Shown here in pieces: positions 22,481 to 34,280 of a DNA stretch of 64,000 nucleotides. The stretch's first letter is position 1, and the number at the start of each line of letters is the position of its first letter. The notes below the pieces were generated by a model that made no database searches, was not told the origin of the DNA, and was given only the letters and a program-made list of their open reading frames with translations. The DNA comes from Astrothelium macrocarpum (Eukaryota; Ascomycota; Dothideomycetes; Trypetheliales; Trypetheliaceae). The DNA lies in the NCBI GenBank assembly GCA_021030915.1, contig JAGEMR010000082.1:62001-126000 (forward strand), given 5' to 3'. A program made the position numbers and the translations under genes.

Positions 22481-24512
22481 ATGGTTAGTCATCCATCCTT
22501 TTTTTAAGATTTGTTTATTGTAGTTTCTCGCGCAATGAGCTTACCTATGCTTGCCTTGATTGACATAAATTAGAGCTTAGACACGACCTCCAGCACCAAT
22601 TCTGCGGCTGATGACCAATCGTCAGTCGAGAAATCGCCTGCCGTCCATCACAATGAGGTCGAAAAATCAACTGCTCGAGGAAGCCAACCTGGCCATGCAC
22701 AAACGGACGAGAAGCCTATCCGAGAATCGGTAAATGAGGTCAATGATACGAAAGAGTTTGAACATAATGTCGACATTGAAAAAGGACAAGTATCCAGCTC
22801 ATCCGAATCTTCGAGGCCCAGAGATGGAGTTGTAATGCCCGCGAGCAAAGAGGAAGGTTTCGGGACACAGGACGAGAACATCGTGTGGTGGGACGAACCC
22901 GTCGATCAAGACCAAGCAAACCCCATGAATTGGTCTGGAAAGAAGAAGCTTGGCAACATCGCAATTCTCTCAGGCATGACACTGGTAACGTACGTGCTGA
23001 AGCCTTCGGTTCTTCTGGTCTCTATTTTATCGAAAAGCTTGCTGACAATTCAATATTGTGCAGACCTCTCGGATCTTCCATCTTCGCGCCCGTTGTCCCA
23101 GACGTGATGGCAGAGTTTCATAACAACAGCCAGTCACTCGCTACATTTGTTGTTTCTGTTTATCTGCTTGGATTTGCATTCGGCCCACTTTTTGTCGCCC
23201 CTCTTAGCGAACTGTACGGTAGGCTGCCAGTATATCATATCAGCAACGTATTGTTCTTGGTTTTCACAGTCGCCTGTGCCGTTAGCAGCAGCTTGAACAT
23301 GTTGATTGGCTTCCGATTCTTGGCTGGGCTTGCAGGATGTACAGTCCTAACTAATGGAGGAGGGACGATTGCTGATATGATCCCCCAAGAAAAAAGAGGC
23401 GGTGCCATGGCGGTATGGAGTCTTGGACCCTTGCTTGGAGTTAGTGGTTATTGATAACACCAATCAGTTACGAATTTGCTAACTTTGGTAGCCCATCATT
23501 GGCCCTGTTGTTGGAGGATATCTTGGACAAGCCAAAGGATGGAGATGGGTGTTTTGGCTGCTTGTGATGTTGGTAAGTATTCCACATGTGACCTGTTCTC
23601 AACCAAGAGCTAAACCGTGTTTTAGGCTGGAGTCTTTGACATTTTATGCCTGATCTTCTGTCGCGAGACTTACAGTCCTGTCATACTTGCGCGCAAGACG
23701 CTTCGACTGCGCAAAGAGACTGGAAACCCCCATTTGCGTTCGAAGCTGGATACTGGGCTTTCTCCAATGGCCATGTTCAAACGCTCAATTATTCGCCCGA
23801 CAAAAATGCTCCTTTTCTCTCCAATCTGCACTATCCTTTGCGTCTATACTGCCATCGTGTACGGCACGCTGTATCTCCTCTTTACGACCTTCACCTACAT
23901 CTTTGAAGGAAAGTATGGTTTTTCTCCTGGTACAGTGGGGCTTACTTATATTGGTATCGGAATTGGTATGATTTTGGGTATGGTGATATTTGGAGGTGCA
24001 AGCGACAGAATACTGAAGGCGAAGACAAAAAACGGCGAAATGAAACCAGAATATAGATTACCGCCCCTGGTACCAGGAAGTTTTTTTGTGCCTGTCGGCC
24101 TTTTCATCTACGGATGGACTGCACAATATCACGAAAAATGGGTTGTCCCGTTGTTTGGCACCCTGATTGTTGGCGTTGGAGTGTTGGCTGTTTTTGTAAG
24201 TTGCCCAAACTTGCTTCACCACCTCTTTCATTCGAAAATCACTCATAACGAGCACAGATGGCGATCCAGACGTACCTGGTAGATGCCTTCACAATCCACG
24301 CTGCATCCGCGGTGGCAGCAAACACAGTCATAAGGTCAATACTCGGTGCTTGCTTTCCGCTCTTCGGACTGCAAATGTATAGTGTACTTGGTCTGGGCTG
24401 GGGTAACTCTCTACTTGGCTTTGTATCTCTGGCATTGTGTCCTGTTCCACTGCTTTTGCTCAAATACGGAGAGAGCATAAGAAAAAACCCACGCTTCCAA
24501 TTGAAGCTTTGA
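22481..24512 (+). CDS. MFS transporter, DHA1 (drug:H+ antiporter) type
   Basis: Six exons: 22481-22483 (only the ATG), 22574-22989, 23064-23439, 23492-23572, 23626-24195 and 24258-24512, 566 aa. A charged cytoplasmic N-tail of about 135 residues is followed by DHA1 landmarks: the NPMNWSGKKK pre-TM1 motif, PLGSSIFAPVVP (TM1), PLSELYGRLPVYH (motif A) and RFLAGLAGCTVLTNGGG, and then the second half with GLTYIGIGIGMILGM and the terminal helices. Such proteins export xenobiotics or metabolites. The bare-ATG first exon is inferred because exon 2 has coding character but no in-frame ATG before 22835 and an in-frame stop just upstream. Otherwise translation would begin at 22835 and lose 88 residues. 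Confidence 0.88.
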
Positions 24513-24851
24513 GTTATATATAGTTTCAGGACAACAAGACTTGAACAAATTAAAGCTTTGACAACCTGACAACTGATCACCAAATGCTGTGGGTCCGCTA
24601 CTTAATTCTAGGCATCAGGATCCATTCATCCGATCTTCTCTGCCGTCTCGGAAAACGACACTTTATGAGTCACTTCAGGTCAGCCCTACCGGAGGCTGTG
24701 CTTTCGCTATGCACGTACTCGCATACGCCCCACTTTCAGCCTGCTGGATTAATTGGACTAAAAGCGCAGCCATCTCGTTTTCATGTTGTCCAGGTCTCGT
24801 TCCCTGGACATGAGATACGTATTCGTCACTGGATCCCTTTGACCGAAAACG
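24513..24851. other. Intergenic between MFS and ULD-type gene
   Basis: No gene seen; promoter of the next gene. Confidence 0.4.
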
Positions 24852-25896
24852 ATGACACTGGCGTTCGGCTTCAGTGTTGGAGATTTCGTTGCCACAATCG
24901 GTACGTTTACTTTAAGCATTTCTCACCGTACGTACGAAGCAGGAAATTCCGGCTTACAATGTATGCTAGAACTTTGTACGAAAATTGGCAAGGCACTGAG
25001 AAAAACAGGCGGAGCTACTTCAGAATATCAACACGTTATTGTTGAGCTTCAAGGCCTGCAAAATGTTCTTGTTCACCTTGCCGCTTTGGAGCCAACCGAA
25101 AGTAATATTGTCCATGTCAATGCCATTCGTGGGATGGCTTTGGCTTGTCAATTCCCATTGCGGGACTTTCTCACAAAAATAGAGAAATACGAGACTGTTC
25201 TGAACCCATTTGCTTCCACTACTGTAAATGGAGTCAGGAAGAAAGCAAAATGGGATATCTTCGTTGCAGAAGATGTCAAAAAACTACGCGCTCTAGTGTC
25301 TGCGAAAGTAGTCAGTATCAATCTATTACTTGCCACTCACGCATCGGAAACGCTGTCACGATTAGAAAAGATCGCCAAGGACCAGCATCGGCAATCTATC
25401 AGGAAGATTAACGAACAATGCTTATCCTTGAGCGACATTTCACGCCAAGTCGGGGAGATAAAATCTGCTCTCCACACGGACCTGGAAAATATCGCAAGCC
25501 AACATGCCAGCTGCTCGTCCCAAGTGGCAGATAAGTTGGACAAAGTCTCCTCTGACACGTCCTTAGTGGTTCAGAAAATGAAAGGGCTTTCCATAGGCCT
25601 AGCAGCTACTGAAACATCGCTACTAAGCCTCAGGGATCTTGGCACCCATATCCTAGCTTTCCTTCGTACATTTCCTAAGGAATTGCATAATCTATTGCAA
25701 GACATTTTGCGTAGCAACATAGAGATGTACAGCCGGCTTCTAGCCATTGATGCCAGAATTGCTTCTGCACCAACACTATTGTTGCAATCGAATATAAAGT
25801 TAGAAGACTCTCTAGGCATTGCTAGAGAGCTACCATATGAGTGGTTCCGATACTGGGAACCTGTTCAAGGCTTATTGCGAAACCAACTTAGGAACA

Positions 25897-25904
25897 AACC
25901 TGGG
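25897..25904. repeat. 8-bp target-site duplication, left copy
   Basis: AACCTGGG directly precedes the left inverted repeat and is repeated exactly at 28408-28415 after the right one. Eight base pairs is the duplication length of hAT transposons. Confidence 0.9.
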
Positions 25905-25920
25905 CAGGGATCTTAAAAAT
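25905..25920 (+). repeat. Left 16-bp terminal inverted repeat of hAT element
   Basis: CAGGGATCTTAAAAAT, an exact inverted match to 28392-28407. Confidence 0.92.
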
Positions 25921-26143
25921 GTATGAATAATTATGAATGCATATATTCAGATTATGAATAATTATGAATGAATTATTGGATTTTTAAGAATTTTTAAGAA
26001 TTTTTATAAATTTTGTACACTAACGTATTTGATTCTGAGATATATTATGATTATGTATTTCTATTGATTCTAGAATAACTGAATAAAACAAACGATTCTC
26101 TTCTGAGAAAAAAGGTAAACGTTTTTCAGTCTTCGTACGTATT

Positions 26144-28247
26144 CTACTCAGTCATTAAAATACCATTCCGAATCCAATTCTTTAAACATTCAATCCTTTC
26201 AATACTATTTTCATTAAACCTACTTCTTTCCCATGAGATTGTACGGCGCGTTCCAGAGAAAATTCTTTCTGACTCATCATTTATTACTGGAATTGAGAGA
26301 ATTTCTATTACAAAACGTGAAAAAAATGGCCAACGTTTCTGCTATTAATTTTGACATCACCATTATAAAACTGTCAATTTTCCAATTCTATATGACACTT
26401 TCTGACAGTAATTACGAAATTCATTTTCTCCATTTTTTATCTTTATTTGACTTTCAATTCTTGTGAAGATTTTATCATACAAATTTTGTTTCTTTTCTTT
26501 CTTTGATGAGATTTGATTTTGGAATTGATCGTATAAGGGAGATTCAGGTACATAATGAGTATTCTTAAATTTATTCTAAAATGCCTCAATTTTTTTGAAT
26601 ACTGAATCGTCCTAATTCTTTCGTCAGATTATTCGAATATATTTCGAACGAAATTAGAAATGAAGAATTAGTACTACCGCATAATACGGTGAAATGTCTG
26701 ATTGTTGATAATATATACGATATTTTTTCCAGCATTTTTGGATTCGTAAAATATATTCTTTGTCTATTTTTTTATATTTCTTTTATGGCCGATTAATATT
26801 TTATATAAAAGAATTTAAAAAAGATTATATAATTTATCAGAATTTTTTCAATATGAATTAAAAGAATATCTATTGATATAAAAATTTTATCTAAATATAC
26901 GTTATTTTTTTGCGTTTTTAAAATTATTCGATTAAATGGTTGAAGAAAGTCACAGATTATACGAATCTGATTCCAATCATATACAGAAAGAATATTATAT
27001 GATAGAATCTCCAGATAATATTTAATGTATTCATTTATTCCTATCTTATGTTTAAGAACAATTTCAAGAAAAAAATATCACGAATTCCATCTTATACGAT
27101 TATCTAATAATATCATTCTTCCAACGATTCGTTTAAATTTTTTCGTACGAATTGTAGAATTACGATTATGAATAATAATATTATGTAATTTTTTAAGAAT
27201 TCCAAATATACGGAAATTTTCTTCTTTCTTTTTCTTTTATTATTGAGTTAATTCAATACTTTCGTTTTCTTCTTTTTTATATAATTCAAGAAAAGATATA
27301 TTAATTACATCTTTAAAGAGAAAATCTTGAATAGCAAGATTAATGATATGTCTTTGATAGCGGATTTTTTGTTCTTTTAAATCCCATTTTAGATCTTTTT
27401 TATGTAGATATTCGTTGATCGTACGATAAAGAGTATCATTTATTCTAGAATTATCCGCAATTATAATACTAATTTTTCGTATAATTCCATATTCTCGAAG
27501 GACCGGAAGGAGAATATCCCATTGATTTTCTTCAGAATGATCTGTTATTATACGAAGAGTCAGAAGGATTTTCTGAAATTTTAATTGGCTATTTATATAA
27601 TGGCCGCAGATTGCAAGAAAGAAAAAATTGTTCGGTGAGGTCCAAATATCGACTGAGAAATGAATATTTGTAAATATTGATTAAAGATCTTTTTATACGA
27701 GATCCTGTTGGATAATATACTGATCTTGGATATACAAAGTCAGAATATGAGAATTGATGAGGAGAATCGTCCTATTTTCTGAATTCAGAATTAAATAAAA
27801 TGTATGAAATTCTGACCAATTGACGATTTCAAAAGGAAGATTTCGTATAATAATAAGATTAATCAACGCCTATTTTAGAACGTTTTTTTTTATAATCCTT
27901 TTCAGAATCATTATTTCAAATTCATTTGTTTCGTACGAGTCTTCTATCGTTTGGGCGTATAATATAATTAACTGTGAATACGCAGTCTGTTTTGCCTTTG
28001 GGATGCGAGCCTCGCTCATGATATCATATCCCTTCAGATGCGTACGAATATTTGTTATTATTTCTGAACTCCAACAACATCCCTCAGTTTTGCAGTAATA
28101 TAACGGTCTTCCTTTTTTGGTCTTTGATTCGTCGTCGTACGGCTTGCGTATATACTGATAAACATCAGAAATCTTTTTTCGAAAACTTCGTTCATCAGAC
28201 AGATTCGAAGGAGTTATTGTAAAAAAAATTTCAGAATTCGACGCCAT
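26144..28247 (-). pseudogene. Decayed hAT transposase (BED finger to C-terminal dimerisation region)
   Basis: From the ATG at 28247 a 125-residue open frame holds a BED-type finger (YYCKTEGCCWSS then NIRTHLKG). The same frame continues past TAG (27872-27870) and two TAA codons near 27690, with hAT landmarks ALINLIIIRNLPF, FSVDIWTSPNNFFFLAICGH, IIADNSRINDTL and YQRHIINLAIQDFLF. The C-terminal dimerisation block is recognisable near 26300-26144 (SIPVINDESERIFSGTRRTI, then ERIECLKNWIRNG) but in a different frame. So there are at least three stops and one net frameshift. About 700 codons in total, close to full-length for fungal hAT transposases. Confidence 0.88.
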
Positions 28248-28391
28248 TGGTATGATAAAAAAAGATACTTTGTAAAAGAAAAGAATTTTCAGTTGGAAAA
28301 TCAGACGGAAGCTGAATAATTATGAATTATTCATTTATATTTATTCACTTATGAATTTGCTGAATTATTCATAACTTATGAATGTAGAATA

Positions 28392-28407
28392 ATTTTTAAG
28401 ATCCCTG
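28392..28407 (-). repeat. Right 16-bp terminal inverted repeat of hAT element
   Basis: ATTTTTAAGATCCCTG, the reverse complement of the left end. Confidence 0.92.
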
Positions 28408-28415
28408 AACCTGGG
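28408..28415. repeat. 8-bp target-site duplication, right copy
   Basis: AACCTGGG, identical to 25897-25904. Confidence 0.9.
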
Positions 28416-28697
28416 GGCGACAAGGTCATGAATGGCAAATATTGTCTGGTTTACGCAAGACGGCCAACAGTTCCTATCCAAAGACATGAATGGCCAAACG
28501 TGATTCAGTCTGCTTCTGAAATGGTAGTGCTTATAAATACTGGAATTAGGCAAACCGACTACCTTCACGATATCCCCGGCCTTCTTGCCTCAGCGTGGCC
28601 GACGTTCCATTTACTGGAAGTAGTCTTATGGTGTGGCACGTCTAATCTAATTCATATAGAGATCTTGGCTAATAGCACAACCCTCGATGGGGCATGA

Positions 28698-29475
28698 AGT
28701 ACGTTCCTTCCAGGACTGAGAATAGCCCCAGGCGGAAATTAGAATCGGAAGAGTTCGACGATGTAAGACAATTTCAGCTCGAAGCCCCTCGCATCAGTCT
28801 CGATATTGATCCCCATGTCGAAACCGCAGTAGGCTTGAGGAGAGTCGTGACGGGATTGAACGATGCAAAAGCATGTCTCAGTATGATTAGCGAACTCTAA
28901 GGTCAAGGCGAGTCTTTCGGATGGAGGAACATGACCGGGAATAGGGCGCATAGCGCAGTAGGTCTCAGGGAACGGGAACGGAGGATGAGAGCTTGCTTGT
29001 AGGATTTCCGTTATCATAGTCCAATTATATGATATTCTACACAACCAACTGTGATCGAGTGATTACGCTGGACCCGGATATGCAAGATCGAGGCGAATTA
29101 TATGCCTCCAACTTCTTATGAGTAGATCCTATACCATGATACATGACAAGAACATATACAAAGGCTTGCGTTTACTAGATTTTACGTCTTGTCTTCTTTA
29201 GCTAGTACCAAAATCACTTTTTAGCAATAAAATTCTGGCATTCCCCGTTATTTGGTTACGATTTGCGGACGGGAGCTGAGGTTGAACGCTGAACTATTAT
29301 CAAGCGCCACACTTTGTTTTTTCAGCCTAGAGTCCTTCGCTCTTGAGATAGCACACGATCATGATCTTGTAAACCACCTCTACTTTACTTTCGTGCGTCG
29401 CGAAAAGCTGGACCTAGAAACGATACTGTCCCGATCGAATTGGCGTCCATAAGTTACCTAAGAAACCAGGCAGGC
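28698..29475. other. Intergenic between ULD-type gene and NLR-like gene
   Basis: Short open frames (for example 28694-28900) show no recognisable family. The real 3' end of the ULD gene may extend a little into this stretch through an unrecognised intron. Confidence 0.35.
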
Positions 29476-32400
29476 ATGGCATCTTTTGCCCCTACCAGAC
29501 CTTGGACGTACAGAGTTCAGCACATTCCAGCAGGCACGACCGCAGCGCAGCTGCGCGAATGCTTCGATGAAGGGGAATATGTTACCTGCAACGTGGAATC
29601 GCTGGTAGCCTCTGCTGATGAAACGGACGGTACCTTGGTCGCGACCGTCTCGTACGTGGGCAAAGACGGAAATAAGGGCTTGCCGTGATTAAAGGACGCA
29701 AGCCTCAGTATCGATTCAAATTTCTGCGGAATGACATCGCTCAATCAAGCAGAAGAGCCCGTCGAGGCCGAGTGAGTGTGGCGACATTTGTCTGTTCTAG
29801 CTTCAGTTAGGTCTAATTGGCACGATTTCAGCCTTGTCGCTGTGACTGGTCTTGCTGGTCATGCGTTCGGGTCTTGGGCATCAGCTCCCAATGCTATGTG
29901 GCTCAGGGATTTCCTTCCGAAGGATTTTCCAAATGTTGCAATATACACATATGGCTACTACTCCGCCCTACGAGAATCTCACTCTCGGACCATATTAGCT
30001 GATCATGCAGATGGTTTTGTACAGCGATTTCTGGCGATGCGCAGAAAGAAAAGTGTCTGTATTTACAATTCTACAGCTATGCGTGTTTTACTAACAAACC
30101 GTAAAGTGTACTGGTCGTCCTTGCATTTTTGTTGGACATAGTCTTGGATGTCTAGTCATCAAAAAGGTACACAAACCGTCACCGAATAGAAAAGTGGACT
30201 ATCGCTAAAAAATTATCAAGGCACTCTGTCAACTGTCGGCTCAACCAGAATGGAAAGAACTTTCAAAACTCTCGGCTGTGATCTTCTTTGGAGCTCCGAA
30301 TCGAGGTTTAGAAACGACAGCCCTAGAAAGCCTCGTTCATGGGGAACCTTCGGCAGATTTAGTCGGTCAACTCAAACCCGACTCACCTACAATCGGTAAT
30401 CTGAATAGAGAATTCTCGAAGATTGGTCGAGACATCCATATGCAAAGTATCTATGAGCTGCAGGAATCAAGATCAGTGATTCGGGTATGATCTTTTACTA
30501 CATCCAAAGCGACCCTCAAGCTCTCGATCCCGAGTTCAATAGCCTGTGCTCTTGTACAACACTTTTGATGGCTCGATGAGCTCAAGGATGACACATTATC
30601 GCTGACCATGTGCTCTAGAATCCAGACGGCAGTTGGACTCGTGACGGGCCGTTGCGGATGATGGTAGATTATCAATCTGCGATACTGGGCCTCTCTGACG
30701 AGATCCCCGTACCCTATGACCGTGATCATTCGGGAATAGCTAAGCTGGAACGTGGTGAGACAGGGATTTATCCTAGCATCCGTACATTTATTAGCGAGTG
30801 TATGGCCGACTTGAAGGCAATCGTAATTTTTGAAGCCCAATCAGAAAATATCCCGCAGAAAGACGTAGCCGAAATCTTCTGTTTTCCTGAAATGGATGAC
30901 CGTGAAGATAGCATTGCAGACACCCATAGAAACACCTTTGACTGGATATTCAAGGACTCTTCAAGCCGTTCTCATTTACAAAAAAACCAAAAGTGGTATC
31001 GTTTCACTCAATGGCTAGCAGAGGACTCAAATATTTACTGGATCAACGGAAAAGCTGGATCCGGAAAGTCTACCCTTTTGAGGTTTATTCATGAGAACCC
31101 GCAGACAAGATCTGCCTTACGCGATTGGGCCGGGTCTTGGAAATTGGCAATGCCGACATTTTTCTTCTGGAACCCAGGCACGCAATTGCAAAAGAGTGTC
31201 GAGGGTCTTCTCCGGTCTTTGATATATCAAATCCTAGAGTTCAAGCCGGAATTGAAAGAAAATACCAAAATACCGGTGGGAATGAAGAGAAGTCGTAATA
31301 GGACAAGATTACAGTTGACTGAAAAGCAACTCCTGTCAACATTAAAGCGTCTTGTGAACCATGAGCTGGAGTCTAGTTGCTTCTGCTTCTTTATTGATGG
31401 TCTTGACGAAACCGAAGGCGACTATCATAGCCTTGCGGATACCCTGTTTCAGCTGGCGGTAGGAAAGAATTGCAAGCTTTGTATATCGAGCCGGCCTCTT
31501 GACGTATTCGAGCAAAGATTTGCAGGAGGCCCTCAACTTAGACTACAGGATCTAACAACAGACGACATTAGAGACATTGTCCGCGATAATCTGCAGCCCA
31601 GATTGGATCTTGCATACGCGGGCGAGGAGAAGGCGGTGCGCAAGTTATGTCTGGAACTGGGCGATAAAGCTGAAGGAGTGTTCTCATGGACAACACTCAT
31701 GATTGACATCCTTGTGCAGGGTGTACAAGAAGGCCTCCCATTGAGAGAGCTCAAAGACAATGTAGATCGAACTCCTAGTGGTACAGAAGAGCTATATGCC
31801 CGAATGCTTGAGAGGTCGAATCCCGCGGACATGGAAAATGCAGTATGGCTTCTCGAATGTATGAGCTTTTGGCAAAAGAACATCAAGGAATTGGGTTATA
31901 CGCGCATCACAAACTTCTTGGTATTGACACTGGCGGACGACGACAACTGGAAGAGGATTTGTGGACACGGCAGTTTGTCTGAGATGGATGAAAGCCTTAT
32001 ATCTGCTAGTCGCAAAGCAGCCGCTCGTATCAGTAGGCAATGTTCAGGTATTTTAGAAGTAAGCGAGGAGAATCACAATGCGGCAGAGTATCCGGGCTAT
32101 AGTCAAAGCAAATTGAAAAAGCAAAAAAGGAAGTACTCAAACAGAGAGAGCGAATATACGTTTGTGCGGCAGAGTCGAAAAATCATGTTCGTCCACAAAA
32201 CGGCGGTCGATTATATCAGCGGCCACGCGTTCAAATCACTCGTTGGTCGCAAGCTTGCGAGGCGTGACCACAGGAGACAACCTGAAGCCTACATAATGAG
32301 GGGATACATGCGAGCGTATCGATATAGCCTGATGATTCCGTTTTTTTTTTTTCCGTACGGTGGATTCTTTGCTCTTTCTTGGGAAGTCGGTAGACTCAAT

Positions 32401-33742
32401 ACTTGACCAAGAGTCATACACCCGAGATCCAAACAACATTCTGTTCGACGACCTGATGACTGAGCTCGACTGGATTGTGCACCTGCCAAGAAGTAAGATA
32501 TACTCTATACTGCCAAATAAGAACGATGGAAACCCACGTGTCAATGAGTATCTTTACGGCACCGACCCGCTATTGAAAGATGTTTTGAACCTCCCAGGAA
32601 ACGATTATCTCGGCTGGTATATCTACAATGGTTTTGACTCCTTTGCAAAGCGTCAGCTACATAAGGAAAATAGAGTTGAGGATGAAGAGTTAAATTTTTT
32701 ACTTTGGTGCGTCGTCAATCGTTATCACGCGGACAAAAAGGAAGATAGCTACGAGAATATTCGTGAGATATTTGATCTATTGGTTGGAAAGGGGGCGTCT
32801 CCAAGGGCTCTATTCCATCCGCTTTTGACCGACAGCAGAAAACTCTCATTCATAGATCTCCTAGATCTGGTGATTAACCACAACGTGGTCTACAAACACA
32901 AAGGCCCCCGACATCTAATGATCAACTCCTACACAGGAACTCCATCCAAATTGATCTGGAAATGTATGTCAGTCTTCAGTTCGCTTTGTGGTCGAGTACC
33001 GATATTTGACTCCTACGACGATATGAAAGAGCCGCCTGATTGGATTTGGAACCTTCTAAATGATCTCGTCAAAGCAGGAGCCGACGTAAACACCAGTGTT
33101 TGGACTCGCATCAAATTCGAGTCCTCCAGACCAGGATCATTCAAGGATTTCTTGAGGAAAGACGGAAGTATCATCGATCTATTCTTTGAAGCATCGCCAC
33201 TCGTAAGTGAAGAAAGCCGACATATTTTACCCATATGCTATGCCTGCATAATAGTCTTTCAGCTGATCCGCCTACAGAGTCAACTTCGTGCAAGGCGAAA
33301 AGTTTGTTCGTCACCATCGTCGACCGCCGCATCTGAATACGAAGAGTCGTTACCATCTCGTGGAGCCAAAGAGATGCTTGCTTGCCGCTCTGTCTCATTC
33401 GGCCACGAGAAATTATATACATTGAATGCTGAAGAGTCTAAAGCGCTCACTCAGGAGTTCCTTGCCTCTCCTTTGCCAAGAGGCTCGCATTGTCTCTCGT
33501 GGAACTCTAACCGAGAGCGCCTCATGAATTCTATTCGTGCCAGGCTTGTAACGGCCGATAAACTACCGCTCGCTGATTATATCCTAGTATTGCCTCATTG
33601 GACTGGAGAGACACCACCTGACCCACCCAATATGCCAGTAACGACCAAGAAGACAAGCACTGATATATTCTTTCAGCGCTTGCGCAATAAATGCCTTGAA
33701 AGTATTACGGATACTACATCACACCGGCGAGACGCTAAGTGA
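29476..33742 (+). pseudogene. NLR-like protein: lipase-like (SesB-type) domain + NACHT + long C-terminal region, with two lesions
   Basis: Exons 29476-29771, 29832-30054, 30107-30166, 30221-30484 and 30619-33742. The N-terminus (YRVQHIPAGTTAAQLRECF) precedes an alpha/beta-hydrolase domain with VTGLAGHAFGSWAS, the nucleophile elbow FVGHSLGCLVIKK and VIFFGAPNRGL, as in SesB-like effectors of fungal NLRs. The NACHT domain has Walker A INGKAGSGKSTLL (about 31050), Walker B FFIDGLDETEGD and ISSRPLDVFE. A region with MFVHKTAVDYI, usual after fungal NACHT domains, follows, then about 450 residues without clear repeats. Lesions: TGA at 29686-29688, inside otherwise continuous coding, and a +1 shift at the 12-T run 32341-32352; eleven T would keep frame. 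All splice sites look intact, so decay is recent or the lesions are sequence errors. Likely role: non-self recognition or programmed cell death. Confidence 0.8.
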
Positions 33743-34280
33743 AAGAATTCTCAGTGCGCTAAAAATTTTCCATTTTCAACTCAAAGAGTTGAGGGGCCTC
33801 GGATTACCCTATGCGATAAGTCAAAACGTTCAGTTATTCAATAGCTGAGCTTCAATCCCTCCGAGGATACCCGGCAAAAAGCGCATTATCAAAACATTTG
33901 CCTAATCACAAGAATACAATAAGTGCAGAAGCTATCCCATATGCTTCTCCTCTTAATGAGATCGCGTATCATTTTGTAACTTGGCATCGACTCAGGAAGA
34001 AGCGGATGAATGTAACAAAACTCAGGTTCCAGGCCTACTTTTAAATCTAGAGAACTATGAAATTCTGCGCGAAACCCCACCAATTATGCGCTGGCTGGAA
34101 TAGACTACACTGCCAATGAACTCAGTGGCCGTACACGAGAAGCAAGAAGAGGCAGATCGCGAGTGAATCGCAACTGAGTTGCGAGAAAACCAGGAGTTGG
34201 AATAATTTTGCAATATCCAAGTTACCGGAATAGCAGCAGTAAGGCCCCCTGTAGAGCCTATACAAACACATGAAGAGGTC
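33743..34280. other. Gap between NLR-like gene and zinc finger gene
   Basis: No intact frame. It may include the degraded 5' part of the following zinc finger gene. Confidence 0.3.

Larger units (their letters stand above)
25905..28407 (-). mobile_element. Complete hAT-family DNA transposon (2,503 bp), AT-rich
   Basis: Perfect 16-bp terminal inverted repeats, CAGGGATCTTAAAAAT at 25905-25920 and its complement at 28392-28407, start with the CAGGG typical of hAT. They are flanked by the 8-bp direct repeat AACCTGGG. Subterminal ATGAATAATTATGAAT-like motifs recur at both ends and could be transposase-binding sites. The element encodes a hAT transposase on the minus strand. Its strong AT bias against its surroundings, with stop codons of the CAA/CAG to TAA/TAG kind, fits repeat-induced point mutation (RIP). 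Confidence 0.93.
24852..28697 (+). pseudogene. Fungal ubiquitin-like-domain (ULD) protein gene, split by a transposon
   Basis: Exons 24852-24900 and 24970-25904, then after the transposon 28416-28697. The start (FGFSVGDFVATI) joined to a TKIGKALRKTGGATSEYQ segment is the common N-terminal helical domain of large Pezizomycotina families found alone or with ULD and NLR modules. A coiled-coil middle (residues about 160-270) follows. The ULD begins LEDSLGIARELPYEWFRYWE and breaks off at NKPG; its second half resumes at GDKVMNGKYCLVYARR after the transposon, in the same frame. As the sequence stands, translation ends after three element-encoded residues (QGS then TAA). The true C-terminus after about 28535 is uncertain. 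Function: unknown; related domains occur in fungal recognition proteins. Confidence 0.75.

Noticed and set aside
26233..26466. Plus-strand ORF inside the AT-rich element
   Set aside because: Overlaps the transposase C-terminal region on the opposite strand; low-complexity AT-driven frame.
28694..28900. Small ORF after the split ULD gene
   Set aside because: No recognisable family; cannot be joined convincingly to either neighbour.
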